64,000 nt of DNA from Methylocystis parvus OBBP. GTDB taxonomy: Bacteria > Pseudomonadota > Alphaproteobacteria > Rhizobiales > Beijerinckiaceae. Under the pieces are notes generated by a model, which was not told the DNA's origin, ran no database searches, and saw only the letters and a list, made by a program, of their open reading frames with translations. The stretch spans positions 62,001-126,000 of the forward strand of contig NZ_CP092969.1 in assembly GCF_027571405.1 (NCBI RefSeq), in the 5' to 3' direction. The translations under genes and the position numbers were made by a program. Of this stretch, positions 45,494 through 53,472 are shown piece by piece. Numbering within the stretch: the first letter of the stretch is position 1; each line of letters begins with the position of its first letter.

Positions 45494-46538
45494 AGGAGGT
45501 TTTAGCGGCCTCCGACAGGCGCGCGCTGGCGGTACGAGCCCCTACTCTGACTTTCACCCATTGGTCTTGCGTACGCCCGGGCGCCCCAAGCCAAAGGTAC
45601 AGTCCATCCACCAGCTCCCGCACCAGCTCCCGCGCGGCGTTACGAACCGACTTCATCGGCGTTTCGCGGAGGTCGTCAGCCTTTCTGCCAATCGAGCGCA
45701 TCGCGCCCGTCGCAGTGCGCAGCAGGACGAGTTCAGCGCTCTCGTCGCCGACGCCGCGAGCGAGCGTCTCTCCCAAACTCAAGAGTTCGTCGAGCTTCCC
45801 GAGCATCTCGTGAGCGTTGCGAGACGCCGATCGCTCGGCCCCGATTCTGGCTGACTTGACGGATTGAAATTTGATCGCGAGCAGATCCGCCTCGCGCTCG
45901 ACTTCGTCTGCATAGGTTTTCAGATCGTCAGCCCATTTCGGTTCGGACGAAGACAAGGGCTGCGGACAGCGCAGCGGGAATTGCTTGGCCAGCGCTTTCG
46001 TGACGCTTAAGGATATGTCGAGACATGCCCCGAGAAGTTCGACGGTTTCGTCGTTCCGGAGCAATGTTTGAGCATCGGGGGTTAGTTCGAAGAGCATGCT
46101 ATGCAGATCGTGCTCGATCGCCTTTGTCGTCGCGAGTACCGTCTTGACCGTCGCCTCTGCAACGGCATCAGCGACGAGAGCCTCCAGTTCCCCGATGCTG
46201 GCAAGCGTTACATTGGTCTGTCGAACCGCCGCGATGGCGCCGGCCTGAAAGCCCGCCTCGCAGAGCAGAAAGGCGCGGTCGGCGCCCAAATCCTGCGCGA
46301 TCTGATACAACGTCAACACATGAGCCTTTGAAACGGGCACCTTCCAGTCCTTGCACTCGACAATCCATAGTATGGGAATGCTACCAAGGCTCGTACGAAC
46401 GAGGACGTCGATCTCGTGGCGCCCACGAGCTCCATCGAGACATGGCTCGATAGCCGCGTCGAATCCCATTCGTTTGAAAACCGCGGCCGCTCTTTCCTGA
46501 TACTGGCGCCATGAAATGCTGGCTCGTGTTTCTTCCAT
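45456..46538 (-). CDS. Mrr-like PD-(D/E)XK endonuclease
   Basis: A 360-aa protein from the ATG at 46538, with GAGAGG 5 nt upstream. The N-terminal domain has the restriction-endonuclease-like core: HEIDVLVR (Asp44), then WIVECKDWKVPVS (Glu61-x-Lys63), and QIAQDLGADRAFLLCEAGFQ. The remainder is a long helical region (about 120-330) without known motifs, which may bind DNA or partners. It is last in the operon, 44 nt after the nitroreductase-like gene. Likely the DNA-cutting effector; a VRR or Holliday-junction-type nuclease is the alternative. Confidence 0.8.
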   Translation of the reverse strand: MEETRASISWRQYQERAAAVFKRMGFDAAIEPCLDGARGRHEIDVLVRTSLGSIPILWIVECKDWKVPVSKAHVLTLYQIAQDLGADRAFLLCEAGFQAGAIAAVRQTNVTLASIGELEALVADAVAEATVKTVLATTKAIEHDLHSMLFELTPDAQTLLRNDETVELLGACLDISLSVTKALAKQFPLRCPQPLSSSEPKWADDLKTYADEVEREADLLAIKFQSVKSARIGAERSASRNAHEMLGKLDELLSLGETLARGVGDESAELVLLRTATGAMRSIGRKADDLRETPMKSVRNAARELVRELVDGLYLWLGAPGRTQDQWVKVRVGARTASARLSEAAKTSSIAWVYRPPEAN

Positions 46539-46582
46539 CAGCACCTCTCAAGATCCAAGTCTCGCCGGCCGAGGGCGCTACT

Positions 46583-47266
46583 CTATGGGCGCCGCCCGAC
46601 GACGGCGACGCCAACCGCAAATACGGTGTGATCTCCTGCTGGCCGCAACGCTTCGACCACCTCGTTCCCATGGATCCCCAGCGCGCAAAAAGCCAACCGA
46701 TAAGCCGCAGCGCACATATGGAGCGCTTGCAGCAAAGCTCCAGCATCGCGCCAAATCAGAGAAAGCGAATTCTCATAGGCTGCGTCGTAAATTGAGGGAT
46801 TTGCGAGAAGCACGAGGGAATATGCCCGTGCCAGCGGCTTCATCTCCCGAATACGCTCATTCAGTCGAACGATCGGCGCCGCCGCGCCAACGCGCAACAG
46901 CATGACTCTGCTCGAGGAAGGCGAGTAGGCGACCAACTGCGGGCGCGCTCCTGGCGAGATCAGGACAAGATCGATGCCGTGCAACGCTCCTGCGGCCATC
47001 GTCGGGCGTGCAAACCGTGGTATTCCATCTTTCGACCACGCGGCATAGTTTTGAGTAGCATAAGCGACGCAATTTACGAGTTCACGCAACGACGTAGGCG
47101 CAAGGGCATTCGCCGAACGACGATTCTCGACGACCTCATCAAATATAGTCGGAATTGGCGGGACGATCGCCGGAATCCGCGCACCAAAGCGAACCGGCCA
47201 GGCCGCTCGTGCCGCCGATCCCACTCTGCGGCGAGGCTTCGGTTCGAGATCAATAGGGCAATTCAC
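46583..47266 (-). CDS. SagB/nitroreductase-like protein
   Basis: A 227-aa protein. The frame is open upstream but overlaps queC, so I chose the GTG at 47266, which lies 14 bp before the end of queC (VNCPIDLEPKP). Signs of the nitroreductase/SagB fold are RRSANALAPTSLRELVNCVA near residue 50, RPTMAAGALHGIDLVLIS, and SLSLIWRDAGALLQALHMCA near the C-terminus, where such proteins bind FMN. SagB-type members oxidise heterocycles on peptides; others reduce nitro compounds or flavins. The substrate here is unknown. Confidence 0.65.
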   Translation of the reverse strand: MNCPIDLEPKPRRRVGSAARAAWPVRFGARIPAIVPPIPTIFDEVVENRRSANALAPTSLRELVNCVAYATQNYAAWSKDGIPRFARPTMAAGALHGIDLVLISPGARPQLVAYSPSSSRVMLLRVGAAAPIVRLNERIREMKPLARAYSLVLLANPSIYDAAYENSLSLIWRDAGALLQALHMCAAAYRLAFCALGIHGNEVVEALRPAGDHTVFAVGVAVVGRRP

Positions 47267-47846
47267 CGAGCGCCTCGAAAGTCCGATAATGCTTGCGGCA
47301 TCCTCCACATTCGCCACAGGCGTGCTCGGCCTTATGGCAGGAGTGCGACCAAGCAAGCAACGACATCGGGATCTGCGACTTGCGAATGAGCTCGACGCCG
47401 TCGAGGTCGATCGCAGGCGCGTCAAGCGACATATTTCCCTCCTGCATCTGAAGAACGCAGCTCAATGCCTCGACGAACTCCCGCCTGCCATCCACGTGAT
47501 GGCCGTCGGTTCGCAGCGCCCCAATCAGCAGTTTTCTTGCGCCAAGCGGTAGAACGGCGCCCGCCGCGACCGTCACCAGCAGCTGATTTCGAAACGGCCA
47601 CCATTCCGGTTTAGGCGCAATGTCGAGCTTCGGCGCGCCGGCGAGATCGCCGCTACCGAGGAGGCCGAGCTGGTCCAATCGCAGAACCAGATGCCGAATG
47701 CCGAGCTCGCCCGCGACCACCGAGGCTGCCCTGATCTCACCCGCAGCCGGCCTTTGGCCGTAGTCGATCGTGACCGCCACCTCGGGCCGCTGCCAGTAGG
47801 CGATGGCAACCGAATCCATGCCGCCAGACAGCAGCAACGCCCTCAT
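47250..47846 (-). CDS. QueC-like 7-cyano-7-deazaguanine synthase homologue
   Basis: A 198-aa protein from the ATG at 47846, which overlaps the preceding stop (ATGA). The PP-loop SGGMDS is at residues 6-11. FRNQLLVTVAAGAVLPLGAR matches the QueC RN motif, and the C-terminal SHSCHKAEHACGECGGCRKH supplies four zinc-binding Cys. QueC turns carboxy-deazaguanine into preQ0 via an amide intermediate. No queD, queE or queF lies nearby, so this is not a queuosine operon. QueC homologues recur in defence loci (QatC of Qat, type IV CBASS). Confidence 0.88.
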   Translation of the reverse strand: MRALLLSGGMDSVAIAYWQRPEVAVTIDYGQRPAAGEIRAASVVAGELGIRHLVLRLDQLGLLGSGDLAGAPKLDIAPKPEWWPFRNQLLVTVAAGAVLPLGARKLLIGALRTDGHHVDGRREFVEALSCVLQMQEGNMSLDAPAIDLDGVELIRKSQIPMSLLAWSHSCHKAEHACGECGGCRKHYRTFEALGELPY

Positions 47847-49039
47847 ACGCGCCACGCCAGATGATGCAGGAGCGAGACAAGATCGCCCCCGATCCGACAA
47901 CCGGACCCCTCGAGCATTTTCAAGTCCTCATCCGAGACATTCTGCGCAAAGGCGTAAACGGGCTTGCCCTTGGCCCTTGCGTAGCCCACCTCGAACAAGG
48001 TGCCGCTGTCTATGCCATCGACGATCGCAAAGACGACCTCGCAGCCGTCGAGCCCCGCGAGATCTGCGGAAGCAACGATGTCGGCTGGGCCAGGGCCGAC
48101 CTGGTGCACCGGCGAAAATACCGAAAGGCCCATCGACTCCAGGCAGCGCTTGATCTCGTCGACAAGCCAGCGCTGGGCAAGGGTGAAAAACGGGCCCGCG
48201 AGGTACACTCGGCCAGGATGGAAAGCGCACTCCCGGAATTGGAGTGCCGCGAGAGCAGCTCGCGGCCTGATCGGGAGGGCCCTGGTCAGCGAATAATCAG
48301 CGACCGCCTTGGAGGCTAAGAGAGCTGCCTCGTGCGGGTCAGCTTGCTCCACCCCCCAATACAAGGCGAAGGCGGCCGCAAAGACGTCGCCTGAGCCGAT
48401 CGTCCACACCGAATCCGATTGGAACGCCGGAACAAATTTCGGCGCGCTCGCCCCCTGCACGACATAGGCGCCTTCGGCACCCGCTTTGACGACGACAACC
48501 TTAGCGCCCTCCTGAACAAGCACGCGTGCGGCATCCACAGGGTCGGCTTTCCGGCCCAGTTCCACCGCTTCGCGTCGGTTTGCGACAATCGCCAAATGCT
48601 CGGTCGATGATCCGTTATCGCCAAAAGGCTCGGGCGCGAAAGCCGACTGCGGATCGTAGACCGTGCGACGGGCCTTCGATTTGACTGTCGATTCCAGCAT
48701 GCCGAACCGCAAGACAATGTCGCCCTCGGCTTCGATCGGCGACGTCGGCTTGATCCGCCCCAATCCCGGCCGAATGGTCGGGACCGCCATCGGATGCACA
48801 TAGTCGAACTCGATCGATTGCTCGCCCTTCTCCGGACGAAACGAGATGCCATAGACGTTTGCTTGCGCGGTCATACGAAGCGCAAGTTCGTCGGACGTCC
48901 TCGTGCGAAGCACGACATCCGCGCCACCGCCGGTCAATGCGCAGGCTGCCCGCCCTGCAGAGCCGAACACCTGTTCCCAGTCCGGCCATAGGCAGCGCTC
49001 TGCGTACACCCCACCCGCTACGACGATCGTGGAGGTCAT
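47843..49039 (-). CDS. PfkB-type kinase fused to nucleoside 2-deoxyribosyltransferase
   Basis: A 398-aa fusion. Residues 1-265 are a ribokinase/PfkB-like domain ending in the signature SVWTIGSGDVFAAAFALYWG, where Asp218 is the expected catalytic base. Residues about 277-398 are a nucleoside 2-deoxyribosyltransferase domain: RVYLAGPFFTLAQRWLVDEI, Asp341/Asp344 in FAIVDGIDSGTLFE, nucleophile Glu350 in LFEVGYARAKGKPVYAF. The expected chemistry is cleavage or transfer of a nucleoside's sugar plus phosphorylation of a sugar or nucleoside. It overlaps both neighbours by 4 bp, so it is translationally coupled to the 127-aa gene and queC. Confidence 0.88.
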   Translation of the reverse strand: MTSTIVVAGGVYAERCLWPDWEQVFGSAGRAACALTGGGADVVLRTRTSDELALRMTAQANVYGISFRPEKGEQSIEFDYVHPMAVPTIRPGLGRIKPTSPIEAEGDIVLRFGMLESTVKSKARRTVYDPQSAFAPEPFGDNGSSTEHLAIVANRREAVELGRKADPVDAARVLVQEGAKVVVVKAGAEGAYVVQGASAPKFVPAFQSDSVWTIGSGDVFAAAFALYWGVEQADPHEAALLASKAVADYSLTRALPIRPRAALAALQFRECAFHPGRVYLAGPFFTLAQRWLVDEIKRCLESMGLSVFSPVHQVGPGPADIVASADLAGLDGCEVVFAIVDGIDSGTLFEVGYARAKGKPVYAFAQNVSDEDLKMLEGSGCRIGGDLVSLLHHLAWRV

Positions 49040-49419
49040 ACGGGCTGAACCTGCACATCGACGCGCCCACCCTGAATTCCAAGAACGACCGCCTCGTAAT
49101 TGACGCCCTGAGCGGTAATGCAGGCGATAAGCTGCGCCATCGATGGCGGCGTCAGCGAGCCAAGAATCGCGTTGCCGCCGGTCACAACGATCAACTGTTT
49201 CGGCGGTCCCGGAACGTAACGAACCTCCAGGACATCGTTGACCCTGATCGTCGTCACGACCGTGCGGTCTGGCGAGTTGACCACTGTAAGTTCAACGACA
49301 TTGCACGGCGAATCGGGCGGCAACGGTTGCCCGCCACCCGCTCCTTTTGCGCCCAACGGCTTGATCGGCTTAGGGGCGGGTCGTGGCGAAGTGTCCGGAT
49401 ATTTATCGCCGCTCGACAT
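49036..49419 (-). CDS. 127-aa first gene of the QueC operon
   Basis: ATG at 49419 (MSSGDKYPDTSPRPAPKPIK). The N-terminal 45 residues are low-complexity, Pro/Gly-rich and likely disordered. The C-terminal 80 residues form a beta-rich domain (VVELTVVNSPDRTVVTTIRV, NDVLEVRYVPGPPKQLIVVT, ILGSLTPPSMAQLIACITAQ, YEAVVLGIQGGRVDVQVQPV) that vaguely recalls HIRAN-like barrels. It ends in an ATGA overlap with the kinase-NDT gene. The disordered head could be a modification target for the downstream enzymes; that is speculation. Confidence 0.7.
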   Translation of the reverse strand: MSSGDKYPDTSPRPAPKPIKPLGAKGAGGGQPLPPDSPCNVVELTVVNSPDRTVVTTIRVNDVLEVRYVPGPPKQLIVVTGGNAILGSLTPPSMAQLIACITAQGVNYEAVVLGIQGGRVDVQVQPV

Positions 49420-49644
49420 GTCTACTCCGGTTGCCTTTGTGAGGCGCAATTCTTCGATTCAAACCCGGTGACAATCAAGCCGCCGCCATTCATCGTCGAA
49501 GCTCAGACGGTCAAACTGGCCTCTGTCGTTTGCGAGGTGGAAGCGGTCAACGCTGCGCCTAGTCGACACATGATGTGAATGTCTCTATCCAATGTCACAA
49601 AAAAGGGCAGCGGACGACCGAGAGCACAAGTCACCACGCGATGT

Positions 49645-50106
49645 CTAGCGAAATCGGAGTCCGCGCAAGGCTGCGATCTTTGCGCCGGCGAGCGGTAAAT
49701 CCAATTGAGCTTCACGGGAACTCCGCGCTTCGATGTTTGTACGAATTTCCACGAGAAGGCGCTCCAAGTGCACGATCACCATACAATCGTGAAAGGGAAC
49801 GCTGTCGAGCGGCGCAAACAGAACGTCGTCGCGCGTGATGCAGACGACTTGAGCGACGTGAGGCGGCTGCAAATGCCGCCCGACTTCATTGAACATTTTT
49901 TCTGCAACGTGCGTGAAATGGGATACGGGCACTGCGAAATCGCGTACTGCCCGCGCAATAACCGCAAGCGCAACAACTTCTTCGAACGAGTATCGGCTTG
50001 AGCGCGCATCCCGCCCAAAAATCGGCGGAAGTGCCTTCTTCCAGTGCCGCAACATCTCCTTGGAGATTCCGACAAGGTCCAGTACCTCGGCCGCTTCGAA
50101 ACGCAT
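49645..50106 (-). CDS. MerR-like helix-turn-helix regulator
   Basis: A 153-aa protein from the ATG at 50106 (MRFEAAEVLDLVGISKEMLR), with the MerR recognition pattern HWKKALPPIFGRDARSSRYS. The C-terminal part is helical and beta (VHLERLLVEIRTNIEARSSR) with no Cys cluster, so a metal-sensing role is unlikely. It is upstream of the QueC operon on the same strand (225 bp gap) and divergent from the 138-aa/HD gene pair. It probably regulates one or both. Confidence 0.72.
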   Translation of the reverse strand: MRFEAAEVLDLVGISKEMLRHWKKALPPIFGRDARSSRYSFEEVVALAVIARAVRDFAVPVSHFTHVAEKMFNEVGRHLQPPHVAQVVCITRDDVLFAPLDSVPFHDCMVIVHLERLLVEIRTNIEARSSREAQLDLPLAGAKIAALRGLRFR

Positions 50107-50150
50107 GATTCGACTCCAGGAGGGTACCAGCGCAAAATGTTTGAGCGCGC

Positions 50151-50185
50151 TAGAAATGGGGTTGATCCCACCTAGAAATGGGGTT
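50151..50185 (+). promoter_or_regulatory. paired direct repeats in the merR divergent region
   Basis: TAGAAATGGGGTT occurs at 50,151-50,163 and 50,173-50,185, 22 bp apart (two helical turns), within the 132-bp gap between the MerR-like gene and the 138-aa gene. A likely binding site for the regulator or overlapping promoters. Confidence 0.6.
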
Positions 50186-50238
50186 AACCACATTTTAATA
50201 TCCGATTCGAAGAATTCGGGAAAGCGCGGGAGAGTGCC

Positions 50239-50655
50239 ATGACGAGCAATTTCGAACAGGCGGAGTTGCTGACGGCCCTTTGGAAGCTGGGCGCGGACAC
50301 GGCGCGTTTGCCGACGTCGCACGGCATCCTCGACCGGGCGCTCAAGGAGTGCCTGAACGAACTGCCTCCAGACCTTGCCAAAAATCTGTCATTCGGCGTC
50401 ACGGGAGTCGGGCTCAGATGCTACGAATTGCCAGCAATTCTGCTGGCGGCTCAGGAAGCGCTGATTACGAGCGAGCCGAACCCAACATACTTCTCGAGCT
50501 TGGTTACGCTTGATGACGACACCGCGCGCCAGATTGTCGTCGGCTTTGGCCTTTCGACCCAAAAGGCGACCGAGATCGGAAAGCGATTGAAGCAAACAGT
50601 CGACCAAATCCGGGCTCAGACAGCAACGATTTCAGACCAACTCTCAGCGGCCTGA
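50239..50655 (+). CDS. hypothetical protein upstream of HD phosphohydrolase
   Basis: A 138-aa protein, ATG at 50239 after GGGAGAG. Mostly helical (FEQAELLTALWKLGADTARL, LAKNLSFGVTGVGLRCYELP, ALITSEPNPTYFSSLVTLDD, ATEIGKRLKQTVDQIRAQTA). It ends 10 bp before the HD-domain gene, so the two form an operon and may interact. No recognised domain. Confidence 0.65.
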   Translation: MTSNFEQAELLTALWKLGADTARLPTSHGILDRALKECLNELPPDLAKNLSFGVTGVGLRCYELPAILLAAQEALITSEPNPTYFSSLVTLDDDTARQIVVGFGLSTQKATEIGKRLKQTVDQIRAQTATISDQLSAA

Positions 50656-50665
50656 GGCCGTCGTT

Positions 50666-51901
50666 TTGCAAGCTAAAGAACTCAAGAGCCGAGTTCGGGC
50701 AAGCACGTCGGCGCTGAGCGAGCGTATCGACGCCTTAGTCGCAGATTGGCTTAAGCCCCTTCTTGCCAATATTGATCGCGGCTGTCTTCCGGAATTCAGG
50801 CCAAAGCAGGTCAACGACCCGATCTGGGGCACAATTGAGCTGCTCCCCTGGGAAGTCGCGTTGCTCGATACGAATCTGTTGCAGCGAATGCGCGGCGTCC
50901 GTCAACTCGGCTTAGCCCAGCTCGTGTTTCCGAGTGCAAGCTACGACCGCCTCGAACACATCATCGGAACCGTCGGCGCCGTCGAAGAAACCCTGCGCGC
51001 GCTCTCAAGACAGATTGAGCGCTGGAACCGGGACACGCGCGACAGTCCCTTGCCGTCAGTCAGCGACAAAGACCGTTACGCCATCAGGCTCGCAGCGTTG
51101 CTGCACGACATCGGTCACGGGCCGTTCAGCCATGCCATTGAACCGGTCATGCAGACCGACGCTGCCTTGCCTTCGTCAGAATCCGATTCACCGGCGCCAG
51201 ATTGGCGCGACGAGCTGAACACCCTGCAATTTCTCCTGAAGGATCTCTACCAGCTCAACGCCTCGCCATCGGTCTCCGAAGCCATCGCCGTCATGATGGT
51301 GCTTTCACCGTCGCTGACCAAAGTCTTAGCGAGCGATGCTATCTTCACCGAACGAGGCCGACCAGCCGAGGAGTTGCAGGTCATCATCGTCGCCGCAATA
51401 ATCGGCGCTGTGGACGGTCCAGGCGCCAGCCACTTGTCGGCCCTAATCAGCAGCCAAATAGACGCCGACAAATTAGATTACCTTGCGCGCGACGCATACC
51501 ACGCAGGGCTCGAGATCGGGTTTGACACCAGCAGGCTGCTGGCGCGTCTTGAGCTGCTCGCTGTGCGAGCGGACAATCTTGACGACGGCTTGGTCGACCT
51601 GCGCAAGCGGGCCTCTGAATCGCCCGATGGTCGCTTCTATCAAATAGGAATTGCTGCGGCAGGATTCGGTTCATTCGAACAAATGCTGATTGGACGCACG
51701 TTCCTATATGACCGGCTCTACCATCATCACAAGGTACGTGCTGCCGAGGCTACGGCGCAGCGCCTTATTCTGGTCGCTCAACGGGATAGAAAGCGCCGGT
51801 TCGAGCTGGACGAAATCTTTCTTGGCGTCGCCGACGACACCTTCTTGGGTTGTGGTGCAATCTTTGCGGATAGCGACGCGATGTGGCTGGCATTTCGTTA
51901 C
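50666..51901 (+). pseudogene. HD-domain phosphohydrolase (dNTPase/SAMHD1-like), 3' end replaced by IS6
   Basis: About 412 native residues. The HD metal site is visible: His98 in YDRLEHIIGTV, HD at 147-148 in ALLHDIGHGPFSH, and Asp in SSQIDADKLDYLARDAYHAG, the pattern of dGTPase/SAMHD1-like enzymes that hydrolyse dNTPs. The only in-frame start near the upstream gene is a TTG at 50666. From 51,902 the frame runs into the IS6 terminal repeat and continues to 51979 as antisense of the IS transposase, so about 26 foreign residues replace the true C-terminus. Catalytic residues are retained, so activity is possible. Confidence 0.82.
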
Positions 51902-52714
51902 GATCAGGCAGCGAGCACCGCACTCCAGATTTCGGGCGCGGTTGTCCCCACGGCTCTAAATTTGCTCAGTGCGAATTGACCCTTCCTGATGCGATGCATG
52001 AGTTCGACGCCGGCGATCGTGATCGCCGCATGTCGGAATCGCTTGAACCCGAGCATAGGCCCCAAACGAAGCTTGATGGATCGGTGGTCCTGTTCAATGA
52101 GATTATTCAGGTATTTCGAAGATCGAATTCGAGTCCGTACGCCGCCGGCTCGATGCTGTGTGAGAAGTTCGCGCGCCGCCCGATGTGACGCCTGATATCC
52201 GTCGAGCGTGATTTTGCCCGGCGGCCGTCCGTGGCGCGCGAACGCACGACGGAAAAACGCTTTGGCGGCGGCGACGTCTCGCTTGGCGCGCAGCAAAAAA
52301 TCCACCGTTTTCCCCGCCTTGTCGACGGCGCGGTAGAGATAGACCCAGCGTCCCTTGATCTTGACGTAGGTCTCATCGACGCGCCACGATCCGCCGACTT
52401 GGCGCGCGAAACGGTTCCACCGCTTTTCGAACTCCGGAACGTAGCGCTGAACCCAGCGCATGATGGTCGTGTGGGCCAGGGACAAGCCGCGCTCCGCCAT
52501 CATTTCCACGAGATCTCGGAAGCTGAGCTTGTATCGCAGATACCAGCGCACGCAGAGAACTATGATTTCGCGGTCGAAATGGCGTCCTTTGAAAAGATCG
52601 TCCACGCTCGGCATCGCCCATTGCCCCAACGTCCTTTGCCACCATGCAGGGATTATGTCCCGCTCACGCCGTTCGCGCCAGAACCATCTGGAACGCGGTG
52701 CTCGCTGCCTGATC
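51902..52714 (-). mobile_element. IS6-family element with 20-bp perfect inverted ends
   Basis: GATCAGGCAGCGAGCACCGC at 51,902-51,921 and its exact complement at 52,695-52,714 bound an 813-bp element with one transposase gene. The outside 8-mers differ (TTCGTTAC left, CCAGCGCT right), so there is no target duplication. The flanking gene fragments are unrelated, which implies a deletion or recombination at insertion. Confidence 0.88.
51904..52614 (-). CDS. IS6-family transposase
   Basis: A 236-aa DDE transposase from the ATG at 52614 (MPSVDDLFKGRHFDREIIVL). Catalytic motifs are WRVDETYVKIKGRWVYLYRA, KITLDGYQ and LIEQDHRSIKLRLGPMLGFK. The C-terminus ends TAPEIWSAVLAA inside the terminal repeat. 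It appears intact. IS6 elements move by replicative transposition or targeted conservative recombination. Confidence 0.92.
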   Translation of the reverse strand: MPSVDDLFKGRHFDREIIVLCVRWYLRYKLSFRDLVEMMAERGLSLAHTTIMRWVQRYVPEFEKRWNRFARQVGGSWRVDETYVKIKGRWVYLYRAVDKAGKTVDFLLRAKRDVAAAKAFFRRAFARHGRPPGKITLDGYQASHRAARELLTQHRAGGVRTRIRSSKYLNNLIEQDHRSIKLRLGPMLGFKRFRHAAITIAGVELMHRIRKGQFALSKFRAVGTTAPEIWSAVLAA

Positions 52715-53027
52715 CCAGCGCTATGACGAATCCTACATCGCATCGCCGTCTCTACAGTTTGCACCAGAGCCCCCGGAGGCAGATTTTTACGATGAAGCCG
52801 CAACGGAAGCGCAGACGGTATGCGGCACACTTGCCGCAGGCCCAGTCGAAGACTTGCTCTCGTTCCATGGCCGAGACTTTATCGATAGGTTCGAAAGCGA
52901 AGCGCGCCAGGATCGGCGAATGGCTTGGGTCCTCGGTGGTGCATGGCAATTCGAGATGAGCGATGAGATTTGGAATCGCGTTCGGCTTGCGGCGGACGAC
53001 ACCTATTGGAAGCGCAAAACTTCCTAG
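52715..53027 (+). pseudogene. DUF6869-like protein, C-terminal fragment
   Basis: The frame entering from the IS6 end reads YDESYIASPSLQFAPEPPEA, then GPVEDLLSFHGRDFIDRFES, RMAWVLGGAWQFEMSDEIWN, RVRLAADDTYWKRKTS and TAG. The GP-EDLL--HG--FID and LGG-WQ--M-DEIW--V patterns resemble DUF6869 proteins, often found next to toxin or RHS genes. About 103 codons with no start; the N-terminus was lost at the IS6 junction. Confidence 0.55.
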
Positions 53028-53104
53028 CGGCAGCTACGCCCCATCTCGATCATTCGATTTTATGGGTTCACGGCCTAGATGTGCCTCGGGGTCTCATCCC
53101 GTAA

Positions 53105-53461
53105 TCAGGACGAGATATAAGATGCAAAGGTAAGCTGTGCCCCAAGCATCGACAGGCAGTTGAAAATACGGGGTGGCAATTCCGAACATGATACCTGTGA
53201 ACCCGCACTATGATAAATCGCAATCTCGGCGACTAGCTTATACGGGGCCAATTCGCTGATTAAACCCCGCAACTCCATCTGGCGCTTTTTGGAAAAAACA
53301 TTCCTTTCCAACTTTAGAGCCAGATGCAGCGTAGCATGATCGCCATTATGGCTGATCGATTGTCTGTATGGCTTGATGGCCTGCAAGTGTCGCTCGGAAA
53401 TCTCGGTGCGACCTGGCAGGTGAAGCCACAGAACTATGTCCGCCGAAGTTATTTTCGTCAT
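53105..53461 (-). CDS. putative immunity protein for the RHS toxin
   Basis: A 118-aa protein from the ATG at 53461 (MTKITSADIVLWLHLPGRTE), GAGG 4 nt upstream; earlier in-frame ATGs at 53476 and 53497 would overlap the RHS gene. The C-terminal part (LSMLGAQLTFASYISS) recalls DUF4279-type immunity proteins, which is a weak match. It lies 11 bp after the RHS stop on the same strand, the standard position of an immunity gene. Confidence 0.55.
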   Translation of the reverse strand: MTKITSADIVLWLHLPGRTEISERHLQAIKPYRQSISHNGDHATLHLALKLERNVFSKKRQMELRGLISELAPYKLVAEIAIYHSAGSQVSCSELPPRIFNCLSMLGAQLTFASYISS

Positions 53462-53472
53462 AGGCCTCGGCT

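Noticed and set aside
47250..49039. Queuosine or preQ0 biosynthesis operon
   Set aside because: No queD, queE, queF or folE nearby; the neighbours are a kinase-NDT fusion, a nitroreductase-like protein and a nuclease.
44684..50106. Type IV CBASS
   Set aside because: QueC and OGG homologues fit, but no CD-NTase, 2TM effector or TGT-like gene is visible in 43-53 kb.
51902..51979. Native C-terminus of the HD protein
   Set aside because: The last 26 codons of the open frame are antisense to the IS6 transposase and lie within the IS terminal repeat.
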